From contig JADJYW010000001.1 of the NCBI GenBank assembly GCA_016719605.1, positions 620,001 to 684,000 on the forward strand: a stretch of 64,000 bases of DNA, read 5' to 3'. The notes under the pieces were generated by a model. It was not told the origin of the DNA, did not search any database, and saw only the letters and a list, made by a program, of their open reading frames with translations. Position 1 is the first letter of the stretch, and each line of letters begins with the position of its first letter. Shown here piece after piece: positions 54,501 through 63,100 of this stretch. This DNA comes from Lewinellaceae bacterium. GTDB taxonomy: Bacteria; Bacteroidota; Bacteroidia; Chitinophagales; Saprospiraceae. The position numbers were made by a program, and so were the translations under genes.

Positions 54501-54574
54501 GAGGCGGCGCAGTCCTGTGCCTGAGCATGAACTACTGAAAACAAAGCGATTAGGAGAATCGAGAAAGTACGCAT
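51543..54574 (-). CDS. Exported 1010-aa coiled-coil protein built from 40-residue (11+11+18) repeats (one frameshift)
   Basis: The start is the ATG before the signal peptide MRTFSILLIALFSVVHAQAQ. Residues 20-175 form a beta-rich globular domain (IQLLRTDNITIVVRGGYSYS ... TEFRNLCNCFNN). A Pro/Lys/Thr-rich linker reaches about residue 220. The rest, nearly 790 residues, is one Ala/Glu/Lys/Arg/Gln-rich helix. It divides into blocks of 11, 11 and 18 residues, most ending in K or R (for example EKAAREIATAR, then EAQVRAQQDAANAAAEAK). About 14 such 40-residue units occur, a few altered by one block. One A is missing on the coding strand at TTTT 51915-51918. Adding it gives KEAEQKRQQYATETENAR, which restores an exact 18-residue block and runs to the stop at 51543. 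No sorting domain is seen. A periplasmic or envelope spacer is inferred. Confidence 0.85.
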
Positions 54575-54740
54575 GCAAGGTGCCATGTACGGTTTGGGCA
54601 ATAGGTTGAAAATACGGTTCAGCAATAGCGCGGCAATTTAGATTTTTTCCTGCCAGCAAAAAAAAGATACGGGGCATTCGTTTTGCATGACCCAAACATT
54701 TCAAGTTGTTTGACCGGGCGCAAAATTTTGTTGGAGCGCA

Positions 54741-56240
54741 TCAGGGTGCCCCTTTTTTTTGGTACAATTCCATCCAGACACCATGGCGCTCCAGGCGCCG
54801 GACAAGCGCCCATTCCAGGTGCAAAACGCCGTAGTCGGCTTCGGAAAAATCATTAAAAACATTGGAGGCCAGTATGTACTGGTTTTGTTGGTAGTCCTTT
54901 TCAGCAAACATACGCGCATCGCCGTCGAGCAGCAGGTGTTCGCCGGTATTGACGTTGGGGAACGCCGTTCCGATGCCCCGGAGTGGTATTTTTTCTTGCT
55001 CGATGAAGCGCAGCATGTCTGCCCGCAACCGATGGTAGGGCCGGTGCGCAAGCGTAGCGTCCCAGTCCATGGAAATGCCGCGCGGATAAATCCAGCAATT
55101 GCCCGTGCCAAGGCCGATCAGCAGCACCAGAAACAGCAGTTTTTTGCGCTGCCCGGGGATATCGGCGGCATACAGGAGGTAAAAAACCAGCAGGTGCAAA
55201 GCCAAAAAACCGGGTAAAAAATAGCGGTGCGCAGACAGGTTGTGGTACAACAACGCGGAAGGTGTCAGAAAAAAAACGAGGCTGCCGAGGAGCAGCGCCA
55301 GTACGGTCCATTTCGGTTGCACAATAGAGCCAGAGGAAACACGGCCTCCCAAAAAATCGCCGCGCCGCCGCGCCGCGGCGGCAAACTCAAACACCAGATA
55401 TCCCAGCACGCCCCATTCCACCAAGCGCCCGAGATCGGTCCAGCGCCAGCCCAGCACCAGGATATTTTTCAAAAAATCCATGCCCTGTGCCGGCTCGAAC
55501 GCGGGCGCCCAGGGCGAGTCGGCATGAAAACCCGTCCAGCCCGTAGCCGAGTGGTGCCACCACAGGAACCACGCAGCGAAACCCGCTCCGGGCAGAAAAA
55601 CCAGGCTCGTGCGCAACAAGTGGCCGGCCGAGCGCCGGTGCGCCAGCATTTGCCAGACGAACAGCCCCGCCGTGGTCATCATGCCGCGCGTACTGATCGC
55701 GCAAAGGCCCAAAATGCCGACGACCGCCCAAGCCTGCCGCCCGCCGAGCAGTGCCTGTACCGTCAGAAGAAAGAAAAACACCAATGGAATGTCCGGCCCG
55801 ACCAGCGCGCTTTGAGCCGCCAAAACGGGGTCGGAAAAAACAAGCAGTACCAGGCCAAGCGGCCAGAAACGGGCGTTGTGCGCCGTAGCGGTGCAGTGCT
55901 CGCCCAGTCGGACGAGTTGCAGGGCAATGCCTGCGAGAAACGGAAACATAGCCCAGTGGCCGGCGGGCAAGGTTTTGCCGAAGAGCGTCCAAACCAGCGC
56001 GAGGTAGTACCCGAAAACCGGTGGGTGCCCGCTGTCAATGGCTTCGGGCAGGGCCGTCCAGCGCAACCCGTTTTCGTAGAAATGGTGCGCGTGTTTGCTG
56101 CCCAATTGCACCGTGTCCCAAAAAAATGGATCGTACTGGACGGCGGTCGTCCAGGCGGCCAGACAGCCGAGCAAAAAGACGAAGGGAAGCCGGAGAGACC
56201 GCAAAAGACGAAGGGTAAAAAGTGAATACTCGGGCAGCAC
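54741..56240 (-). CDS. GT-C type membrane glycosyltransferase (PMT/ArnT-like)
   Basis: A 499-residue polytopic membrane protein with about ten hydrophobic helices. The N-terminal periplasmic loop has FFWDTVQLGSKHAHHFYENG with the Asp typical of GT-C enzymes that use lipid-phosphate sugars. SGHPPVFGYYLALVWTLFG and GPDIPLVFFFLLTVQALLGG then match the GT39/GT83-like pattern. A soluble C-terminal part follows the last helix. No ATG gives a sensible start: the in-frame ATG upstream lies deep in folE. The GTG at 56240, 5 bp after the folE stop, leads straight into the first helix (VLPEYSLFTLRLL) and is preferred. Cotranscription with queD and folE is likely from the spacing. The acceptor is unknown. 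Confidence 0.75.
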   Translation of the reverse strand: MLPEYSLFTLRLLRSLRLPFVFLLGCLAAWTTAVQYDPFFWDTVQLGSKHAHHFYENGLRWTALPEAIDSGHPPVFGYYLALVWTLFGKTLPAGHWAMFPFLAGIALQLVRLGEHCTATAHNARFWPLGLVLLVFSDPVLAAQSALVGPDIPLVFFFLLTVQALLGGRQAWAVVGILGLCAISTRGMMTTAGLFVWQMLAHRRSAGHLLRTSLVFLPGAGFAAWFLWWHHSATGWTGFHADSPWAPAFEPAQGMDFLKNILVLGWRWTDLGRLVEWGVLGYLVFEFAAAARRRGDFLGGRVSSGSIVQPKWTVLALLLGSLVFFLTPSALLYHNLSAHRYFLPGFLALHLLVFYLLYAADIPGQRKKLLFLVLLIGLGTGNCWIYPRGISMDWDATLAHRPYHRLRADMLRFIEQEKIPLRGIGTAFPNVNTGEHLLLDGDARMFAEKDYQQNQYILASNVFNDFSEADYGVLHLEWALVRRLERHGVWMELYQKKGAP

Positions 56241-56245
56241 AAAAC

Positions 56246-56815
56246 TCAATGGAGTGTAGCGCTGACCAGCCGGAGGAATTCGCCCCGGGTTTCGGCGTTC
56301 CGGAACTCCCCGGTGAATGCCGAGGTGGTGGTGACGCTGTTTTGTTTTTGTACGCCGCGCATCATCATGCACATGTGGCGCGCTTCGATGACCACGGCCA
56401 CCCCCAGCGGCTTGAGGGTTTCCTGGATGACGTCGCGGATTTCGATGGTGAGCCGTTCCTGCACCTGCAGGCGCCGGGCAAATACATCCACTACACGCGG
56501 TATTTTACTCAGGCCGACGATATGGCCGTTTGGGATGTAGGCGACATGCGCCTTGCCAAAAAAGGGCAACAGATGGTGTTCGCACATAGAGTACAGCTCA
56601 ATGTCCTTGACGAGTACCATCTCGCTGTAGTCTTCGCGGAACATAGCCGAGCGCAGGATAGCCACCGGATCCTGCTGGTAACCCTGGGTGAGAAACTGGA
56701 TCGCTTTGGCGGCACGTTCGGGGGTTTTGATCAGCCCTTCCCGGCTGGATTGCTCGCCGATGTGCGTCAGGATGGCCTCAAAGTGTACGCGCAACTGGTC
56801 GGTTATAGCGGACAT
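56246..56815 (-). CDS. folE: GTP cyclohydrolase I
   Basis: Converts GTP to 7,8-dihydroneopterin triphosphate, the entry to folate and to queuosine/deazapurine synthesis. At 189 aa the signature MCEHHLLPFFGKAHVAYIP holds the zinc Cys and catalytic His residues. GLSKIPRVVDVFARRLQVQE matches the second signature, and VVIEARHMCMMMRGVQK contains the second zinc Cys. The C-terminal NAETRGEFLRL is typical. It lies 33 bp after the queD-like gene on the same strand, so product and user enzymes are adjacent. Confidence 0.97.
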   Translation of the reverse strand: MSAITDQLRVHFEAILTHIGEQSSREGLIKTPERAAKAIQFLTQGYQQDPVAILRSAMFREDYSEMVLVKDIELYSMCEHHLLPFFGKAHVAYIPNGHIVGLSKIPRVVDVFARRLQVQERLTIEIRDVIQETLKPLGVAVVIEARHMCMMMRGVQKQNSVTTTSAFTGEFRNAETRGEFLRLVSATLH

Positions 56816-56848
56816 ACAAGGGATGTTTGTGTTGGGTAACTCGCTTTT

Positions 56849-57268
56849 TTACTTTTCGCCATAGTACTCGGCGTAAATCGTTTCGGTTTCCCAGAGTTTG
56901 AGGGCGTGCAGTTTGCAGGGGGAATCCTGGAGTGCAGCTTCGAGGCGCTGCCAGATGAGGATAACAAGGTTCTCGGTAGTTGGTTGCATGCCTTTGGGGA
57001 TGAAGTCCACGTCGAGGTTGAGGTTGCTGTGGTCGAGGTGGTCTATAACTTGTTCCTTGATGATAACGCTGAGGTGTTTGACGTCAATGATAAAACCCGT
57101 GACGGGGTCGGGCATACCTTTGACCGTGACGTGGAGGTTGTAGTTGTGGCCGTGCCAGTTTTTGTTGGAGCACTTGCCAAATACGGCTTTGTTCTGCTCT
57201 TCCGACCAATCGTCCACCCAGAGTTTGTGGGCGGCGTTGAAGCGTTCGATGCGGGTGATATAGACCAT
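56849..57268 (-). CDS. 6-pyruvoyl-tetrahydropterin synthase / QueD family protein
   Basis: A 139-residue enzyme acting on dihydroneopterin triphosphate, the FolE product. Zinc ligands are His in RFNAAHKLW and the HGH of NWHGHNYNL; the catalytic Cys lies in KCSNKNWHGHNY. FIIDVKHLS and LDHSNLN carry the other conserved Asp/His residues, and LWETETIYAEY has the substrate Glu. Both QueD (queuosine) and PTPS activities use this scaffold; no other queuosine genes are visible, so the choice is open. ATG at 57268 (MVYITRIERFNAAH) is preferred over several upstream in-frame ATGs, which run into a MITE. Confidence 0.92.
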   Translation of the reverse strand: MVYITRIERFNAAHKLWVDDWSEEQNKAVFGKCSNKNWHGHNYNLHVTVKGMPDPVTGFIIDVKHLSVIIKEQVIDHLDHSNLNLDVDFIPKGMQPTTENLVILIWQRLEAALQDSPCKLHALKLWETETIYAEYYGEK

Positions 57269-57337
57269 CTGTGGAAAAAGGAATCGGGTATGGTTGGTGA
57301 CGATGCCCATACCACTGGACATTTTTTTGAAGCTTTG

Positions 57338-57519
57338 AGAGAGTGTATCGTAAGTCCGCACCATAATTGCGAAGTTGACAGGCGAATCCATTTTTTGACA
57401 GGATGAAAAGGATTTACAGGATTTTCGGCGGCGGAGCCGCCTCATTTATCTTGTAAATCCTTTTCATCCTGTCAAAAAATCTCAATTCCCGTCAAAACAG
57501 CACTTATGATACACCCTCT
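57338..57519. mobile_element. MITE, 182 bp, copy 1
   Basis: Related 18-bp ends (AGAGAGTGTATCGTAAGT at left; inverted ACTTATGATACACCCTCT at right, 16 of 18 matching) enclose a nearly perfect 32-bp inverted repeat of GACAGGAT-type sequence capped by a GC-rich stem. It is 182 bp long, exactly as copy 2 at 59773-59954, to which it is homologous over its whole length in inverse orientation. No coding capacity. It sits in the 531-bp gap between the divergent QueD-like and LytS-type kinase genes. Nothing else is evident from 57520 to 57799. Confidence 0.8.
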
Positions 57520-57799
57520 AATGCCCGAAAAAAAGTTTCGTAGTATGGCGGTGGCTGGTTGTAAAAATCGTGATTTGGGGCGGGCAAAAGTACGGGCAAA
57601 ACTGTTTCGCAACCGTTCTATTTCCAAAATTACCTGGTCTGTCGTGATTTTGACCAACGGTCAACGGCGCCGGCCCACGACCTTTTCATCCCGTCGGTTT
57701 TCCGGTTTATCTAAAATAAAGAGGAGCCGGAAAGGCAATTTGTTCCTTCGCGTCTTTCCTTTGTCTTTCCACACCGTTCAACCTGCACCCATTCGTGGC

Positions 57800-58849
57800 A
57801 TGAAAGCCCAACGCCTCATAGATCGGCTGTACAACCTGCTGACACTCCGCCCGGTGTACCACGCCTTGTTCTGGCTGACCCTGTTCGGGCTGTTGGTGTG
57901 GCTTGGTTATGGGCAGAGCCACAATCTGTGGTTTGTGATGGGCAATGAATTAGTCAGCCTGTTTTTTTTCGGAGTTTTGGTCTATTTCAACCTGTTTTAC
58001 CTGATTCCGAATTACCTCGCCCGCAACGTCCTGTTGTACCTCGGATTGGTATTGGCGGCCTGTACTGTGGTGACGCCTATAAAAGTCCTGGTATTGTATC
58101 TGAAATTTTCCGGCATGCCGCAGGTACAGAACAACCTCGTGGAGGTACAGGAATCGCTGTACATCGGCAGTTTTATGGTGGTGCTGCTCTCCACCGTACT
58201 GCGGGTGATTACGGACTGGTGGCGCTATCAGCGCGAGAAACAGACCCTGCAAACCCAGACTATCCAGTCCGAACTGCGTTTTTTGAAAAGCCAGATCAAC
58301 CCGCACTTCTTGTTCAACACGCTGAACAACCTGTACGCACTGACGTTGAAAAAAAGCGAAAAAGCCCCGGAAATCGTGCTGAAACTTTCGGAGATCATGC
58401 GCTACATGCTTTACGAGTGCAACGAAAAGCAGGTGCTGCTCACCAAGGAAATCCAGTACATCCACAACTACCTCGACCTGGAACGCCTGCGCCAACCGGC
58501 AGGCGCCGACATCCAGTTTGTCACCGAAGGGCACATCAGCGACCAGTTGGTTGCCCCCCTGCTATTTGTCCCGTTTCTGGAAAACAGTTTCAAACACGGA
58601 CTGAACCACCACGTTCAGGGGGGCGGGTTTGTGCATATACGCCTCAGCGTGCACGAAGACGACCTCGAGTTTTTTATCGAAAACAGTAAAGCCGAGCGAC
58701 TCCCCCGACAGGAACACCCCCGCAGCGGCGGTATCGGGTTGGTCAATGTGCGCCAACGCCTGCGCATCCTCTATCCCGACAAACACACCCTGACCGTGGA
58801 AGACGAACCCCATCGCTATGCCGCCATCCTGTTGCTCCAGTTGAATTGA
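57800..58849 (+). CDS. LytS-type sensor histidine kinase (His_kinase PF06580 family)
   Basis: A 349-residue membrane kinase. Four hydrophobic segments lie at about residues 20-38, 47-68, 77-98 and 117-137, followed by a coiled linker (YQREKQTLQTQTIQ). The His-kinase signature is LKSQINPHFLFNTLNNLYAL, containing the phospho-accepting His. The ATPase part has VPFLENSFKHGLN (N box) and GGIGLVNVRQRLRILYP. ATG at 57800 (MKAQRLIDRLYNLL) is chosen because everything upstream in frame is non-coding and overlaps a MITE. The LytTR regulator downstream is its obvious partner. Confidence 0.94.
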   Translation: MKAQRLIDRLYNLLTLRPVYHALFWLTLFGLLVWLGYGQSHNLWFVMGNELVSLFFFGVLVYFNLFYLIPNYLARNVLLYLGLVLAACTVVTPIKVLVLYLKFSGMPQVQNNLVEVQESLYIGSFMVVLLSTVLRVITDWWRYQREKQTLQTQTIQSELRFLKSQINPHFLFNTLNNLYALTLKKSEKAPEIVLKLSEIMRYMLYECNEKQVLLTKEIQYIHNYLDLERLRQPAGADIQFVTEGHISDQLVAPLLFVPFLENSFKHGLNHHVQGGGFVHIRLSVHEDDLEFFIENSKAERLPRQEHPRSGGIGLVNVRQRLRILYPDKHTLTVEDEPHRYAAILLLQLN

Positions 58850-58940
58850 AAAAAACAGCACTCCGAAAATTCCGACATTCCAAACAGTACCCTACCTTAG
58901 ACCAGAATTTGAACCCCCAAAATACCCCCCAAAATACTCA

Positions 58941-58994
58941 CCACCCACCAATCAACCACCCACCAATCAACCAATCACCTATTCAACCAACCAC
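58941..58994. repeat. 15-bp repeat CCACCCACCAATCAA, two exact copies plus degenerate copies
   Basis: Tandem CCACCCACCAATCAA units followed by CCAATCACC/CCAACCACC remnants fill the space just before the LytTR regulator ATG. They could be spacer or direct-repeat binding sites, as LytTR proteins bind direct repeats, but the unit does not match a known LytTR site. Confidence 0.65.
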
Positions 58995-59001
58995 CTGTCC
59001 T

Positions 59002-59727
59002 ATGCTAAACGTCCTGATCGTTGACGACGAACCACTTGCACTCGATGTACTGGAAACCTACATTGAGCAAATGCCCGACCTCAAACTGGCGCAGCGCTGC
59101 TCCAATGCGCTGGAAGCCAATGAGGCATTGAAAAACCACGATATAGACCTGATGTTCCTCGACATCCAGATGCCCCAACTCACGGGTATTGACTTCGTCA
59201 AAACCCTGACCAAGCCGCCTATGATCGTATTCACCACCGCCTACGCCAACTATGCCATCCAAGGCTTCGACCTGAACGCCCTCGACTACCTGCTGAAGCC
59301 CATTTCCCTGGAGCGCTTCATGAAAGCCGTCAACAAAGCCCTGGATCACGCCGACTTGCAGGAGCGCGAAAACCACGCCCCAAGCAGCCTCGAATCCTCG
59401 GAATTTTTCTTTGTCAAAGCAGATAAAAAACTCGTGAAGGTCAACTTCGACGATATGCTCTACATCGAGGGGCTGAAGGATTACGTAATCATCCGGCTCA
59501 AAAACAGCCGCGTCATTACCCTGCAAACGATGAAAAGCCTCGAAGAAAAACTCCCGCACGGACGTTTCAAACGAATCCACCGCTCCTACATCGTGGCTAT
59601 GGACAAAATACTCGCCATCGAAGGCAACATGGTGGAAGTCATGGAAAAAGACAAACCCAAACTACTGCCTATCGGCAAAAACTACCGCGATGAACTGTTG
59701 GTACTGATTGACAAAAACAGGCTGTAA
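59002..59727 (+). CDS. LytTR-family response regulator
   Basis: A 241-residue regulator. The receiver domain has DDE (8-10), phosphoacceptor Asp54 in LMFLDIQMPQLTG, Thr in FTTAY and Lys in LLKPISLERF. The C-terminal LytTR DNA-binding domain has FFFVKADKKLVKVNFDD, YIEGLKDYVIIRL, LEEKLPHGRFKRIHRSYIV and LPIGKNYRDEL. ATG at 59002 is chosen; the longer frame upstream only translates the repeat. It pairs with the LytS-type kinase ending 152 bp upstream. Confidence 0.95.
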   Translation: MLNVLIVDDEPLALDVLETYIEQMPDLKLAQRCSNALEANEALKNHDIDLMFLDIQMPQLTGIDFVKTLTKPPMIVFTTAYANYAIQGFDLNALDYLLKPISLERFMKAVNKALDHADLQERENHAPSSLESSEFFFVKADKKLVKVNFDDMLYIEGLKDYVIIRLKNSRVITLQTMKSLEEKLPHGRFKRIHRSYIVAMDKILAIEGNMVEVMEKDKPKLLPIGKNYRDELLVLIDKNRL

Positions 59728-59772
59728 GCATGCCGCATCCGTGGGGAACAACGTTACAGGACATTTTTCCAA

Positions 59773-59954
59773 AGAGGCTGTCTCAAAAGCATGGCTTTGA
59801 CGGGAATTGATTTTTTTCAGACAGGATTTACAAGATTTACAGGATAAATGAGGCGACTCCGTCGCCGAAAATCCTGTAAATCCTTTTTATCCTGTCAAAA
59901 AATGAATTCGCCTGTCAACGGCGCAATACGGTGCGGACTTATGAGACAGCCTCT
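59773..59954. mobile_element. MITE, 182 bp, copy 2 (inverted relative to copy 1)
   Basis: Perfect 13-bp ends AGAGGCTGTCTCA and TGAGACAGCCTCT, extending to about 17 bp with one mismatch. The interior is the reverse complement of copy 1 with scattered differences, including the CAGGATTTAC stems and a GC stem in which one base pair has changed on both sides. Length equals copy 1. No transposase. It occupies much of the 390-bp gap before the beta-propeller gene; the remaining 160 bp shows nothing further. Confidence 0.85.
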
Positions 59955-60117
59955 CTAATGTCCAGTAGTGTAGTGGGGAACAACGCCCCTCTGTCCCCAA
60001 CCGTCACGCTCCCAACGCCGCAGTTTGTAGATTTCCTGCTCCCGGGCAGAATCAAAACGCGCTACTTCGCCGGATTCCGTAACATTGCCGCACTTTGTTC
60101 AGCAAAACGATCCGACT

Positions 60118-63100
60118 ATGCGCCACTTTTTTTTCCTCCTCTGTTTTTCTCTGATCCTCACCCCCCTCTTTGCTCAAAAAAAGGACGAACCCAAAGACAA
60201 AAAAACTGAAAAACCCGCGCTGCTCACCCCCGCCACCTACAACGGCCTCTCCTTCCGCAGCATCGGCCCGGCAGTCACCTCGGGTCGTATCAGCGATTTC
60301 GCGGTGAACCCCCGCAATCCGGCGGAATACTTTGTGGCCGTGTCCTCCGGCGGCGTGTGGAAAACCGTCAACGCCGGCACGACCTACACCCCCGTCTTCG
60401 ACGGCCAGGGGTCGTACTCCATCGGTTGCGTGGTACTCGACCCTGCCAATTCCAGTGTGGTTTGGGTGGGTACCGGCGAAAACAACAACCAACGCTCGGT
60501 AGCCTACGGCGACGGTATTTACAAAAGCGAAGACGGCGGCAAAACCTGGAAAAACAAAGGCCTGAAAACCTCCGAGCACATCGCCAATATCGTCGTGGAC
60601 CCCACCAACCCGAATACGGTTTATGTGGCCGCTTATGGCCCGGTTTGGAGCGACGGCGGCGAACGCGGTGTGTACAAATCCACCGACGGCGGCGAAACCT
60701 GGACGTGCATCAAATCCGTCAGCGCCTACACCGGCTGCAACAACCTCGTCATGGACCCGCGCGACCCCAGGGTGCTCTACGCCGCCTTCCACCAGCGCCA
60801 GCGCAAAGTGTTCACCTACATCGGCGGCGGCCCGGAGTCGGCGCTGTTCAAAAGCACCGACGGCGGGGTCACCTGGAAAAAACTCGAAGGCGGGCTGCCC
60901 GGCGGCGAAGTGGGCCGCATCGGCATTGACGTATCGCCGGCAAATCCCGACTATGTGTACGCCGTGGTGGAAGCCGGCGACAAAAAAGGCGGCATCTACC
61001 GATCCACCGACCGCGGCGCGAGTTGGACGAAAATGAGCGACACCTACACCAGCGGCAACTATTACCAGGAACTCAACTGCGACCCCAAAAACCCCGACCG
61101 CATTTTCATCACTGATGTTTATTACAAATACAGCGACGACGGCGGCAAAACCGTGCGCAACCTCAGCGAACTGAACAAACACATTGACAACCACTGCATC
61201 TGGATTGACCCCAACGACACCGACCACCTGCGCGTAGGCTGCGACGGCGGCGTGTACGAATCCTGGGATTTCGCCAAAACCTGGGAATTCAAACACAACC
61301 TCCCGGTCACGCAGTTTTACAAAGTATCTACCGACAACGCTTTCCCGTTTTACCACATCCACGGCGGTACGCAGGACAACCTCAGCCTCGGCGGCCCCAG
61401 CCGCAGCACCAGCGCCAACGGCATCCCCAACTCCGACTGGTACGTGACCAGCACCGGCGACGGCTTCGAAACCCAGGTGGACCCGTTCAATCCAGACATC
61501 ATTTACGCCCAAAGCCAGTATGGCGGCCTGGTGCGTTTCGACCGGAAAAGCGGCGAAATGCTGCCCATTCAGCCCCAACCCGGCGAAAATGAACCCGGCT
61601 ACCGCTGGAACTGGGATGCCCCGCTCACCATCTCCAACCACTCCCCCTCCCGCCTCTACTTCGGCGCCAACATGGTGTTCCGCACCGATGACCGCGGCAA
61701 CTCCTGGCGCACGATCAGCCCCGACCTCTCCCGCGGCGTAGACCGCAACACCTTCGAAATCATGGGCAAAGTGTGGAGCGTGGACGCTATCGCCAAAAAC
61801 GGCTCTACTGACATTTACGGCCAAACGACCTCCATCGCAGAGAGCATCCTCGACGAAAATATGCTGTGGGCAGGCACCGACGATGGCCTGCTGTGGGTAA
61901 CCCGCAACGCCGGCCAGTCGTGGGAAAAAATGGACAACCTGCCCGGCGTGCCCGAGCGCTCGTACGTCCACCAGGTTATCGCTTCGCGTTTCGACAACAA
62001 TACCGCCTACGTTTGCTTCAACCACCACCGCTACGGCGACTTCAAGCCGTACCTCCTGAAAACTGCCGACGGCGGCAAAACGTGGAAATCCATTGCCGCT
62101 ACCCTGCCCGAGCGCGGCAGCGTGTACACCATCGCCGAAGACCATATTGACCGCAACCTGCTGTTTTGCGGCACCGAATTCGGCGTGTTTTTTAGTCCCG
62201 ACGGCGGCGAAAACTGGGTGCAACTGAAATCCGGCCTGCCCACCATCGCCGTGCGCGACATCGAAATCCAGCGCCGCGAAAACGACCTCGTGCTGGGCAC
62301 ATTCGGCCGCGGATTTTACGTCCTCGACGACTACTCCCCGCTGCGCAACCTCCAGCCCGAAACGTTTGAAAAATCGGCCAATATCTTCCCGGTGAAAGAT
62401 TCCTGGATGTTTATCCCCAACAAACCACTGGGCTTGCGCGACAAGGGGCACCTCGGCAGCAGTTACTACGCCGCCGCCAATCCGCCGGTGGGTGCCGTGT
62501 TCACCTACTGGCTGAAGGACGATATAAAAACCCTCAAAACCAAACGCCAGGAAGCCGAAAAGGCCAAATTTGAGAAAAAGGAAACGGTGCAATACCCCGA
62601 CATGGAGGCCCTGCGCAAAGAAGACGAACAGCCCGAGCCGTACCTCTTGTTCACCGTCACCGATGCTGCGGGCGACGTGGTGCGCCACATCAAAACCGGC
62701 GCCGGCAAGGGTCTGAAACGTATCGTGTGGGATTTCCGCTACAACCCCGCAGCGCCGGTGACGAACCGCCGCACCATCGCGCCCGACCAGTTGTTTGGCA
62801 GCCCCGACCAGGGCCACCTCGCGCTGCCGGGGCAGTACAGCGTTACCCTGCACCAGTACGAAGACGGCGTGCTCACGCCGGTGGTCGGGCCGGTGCAATT
62901 CACCGTAAAATCGCTGAACAACGCCACCCTGCCCGCCTCGGACAAGCAGGCCTACCTCGATTTTTGCAAAAAAGTGAGTCGCCTGCGCAAGGCCGTCAGC
63001 GCTGCCGGCAATATCCGCAACGACCTGAACACCACCCTCGGCCACATCCAGACGGCCCTGCTCGACATGCCCGCGCCACCGCAGGATTTGTTGAAAAAAA

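Noticed and set aside
51477..54538. Very long plus-strand open frames (about 900 residues, Phe/Gly- or Ala/Ser-rich) opposite the coiled-coil gene
   Set aside because: They are antisense shadows caused by the Ala/Glu/Lys-biased codons of the real minus-strand gene; compositions are not protein-like and no signals support them.
57338..57519. Small non-coding RNA gene
   Set aside because: The hairpin is part of an element with terminal inverted repeats and a second copy nearby, so a MITE explains it better; transcription cannot be judged from sequence.
57506..57799. N-terminal extension of the LytS-type kinase
   Set aside because: The extra 98 residues are encoded partly by the end of the MITE, are basic and low-quality, and the natural start precedes the first membrane helix.
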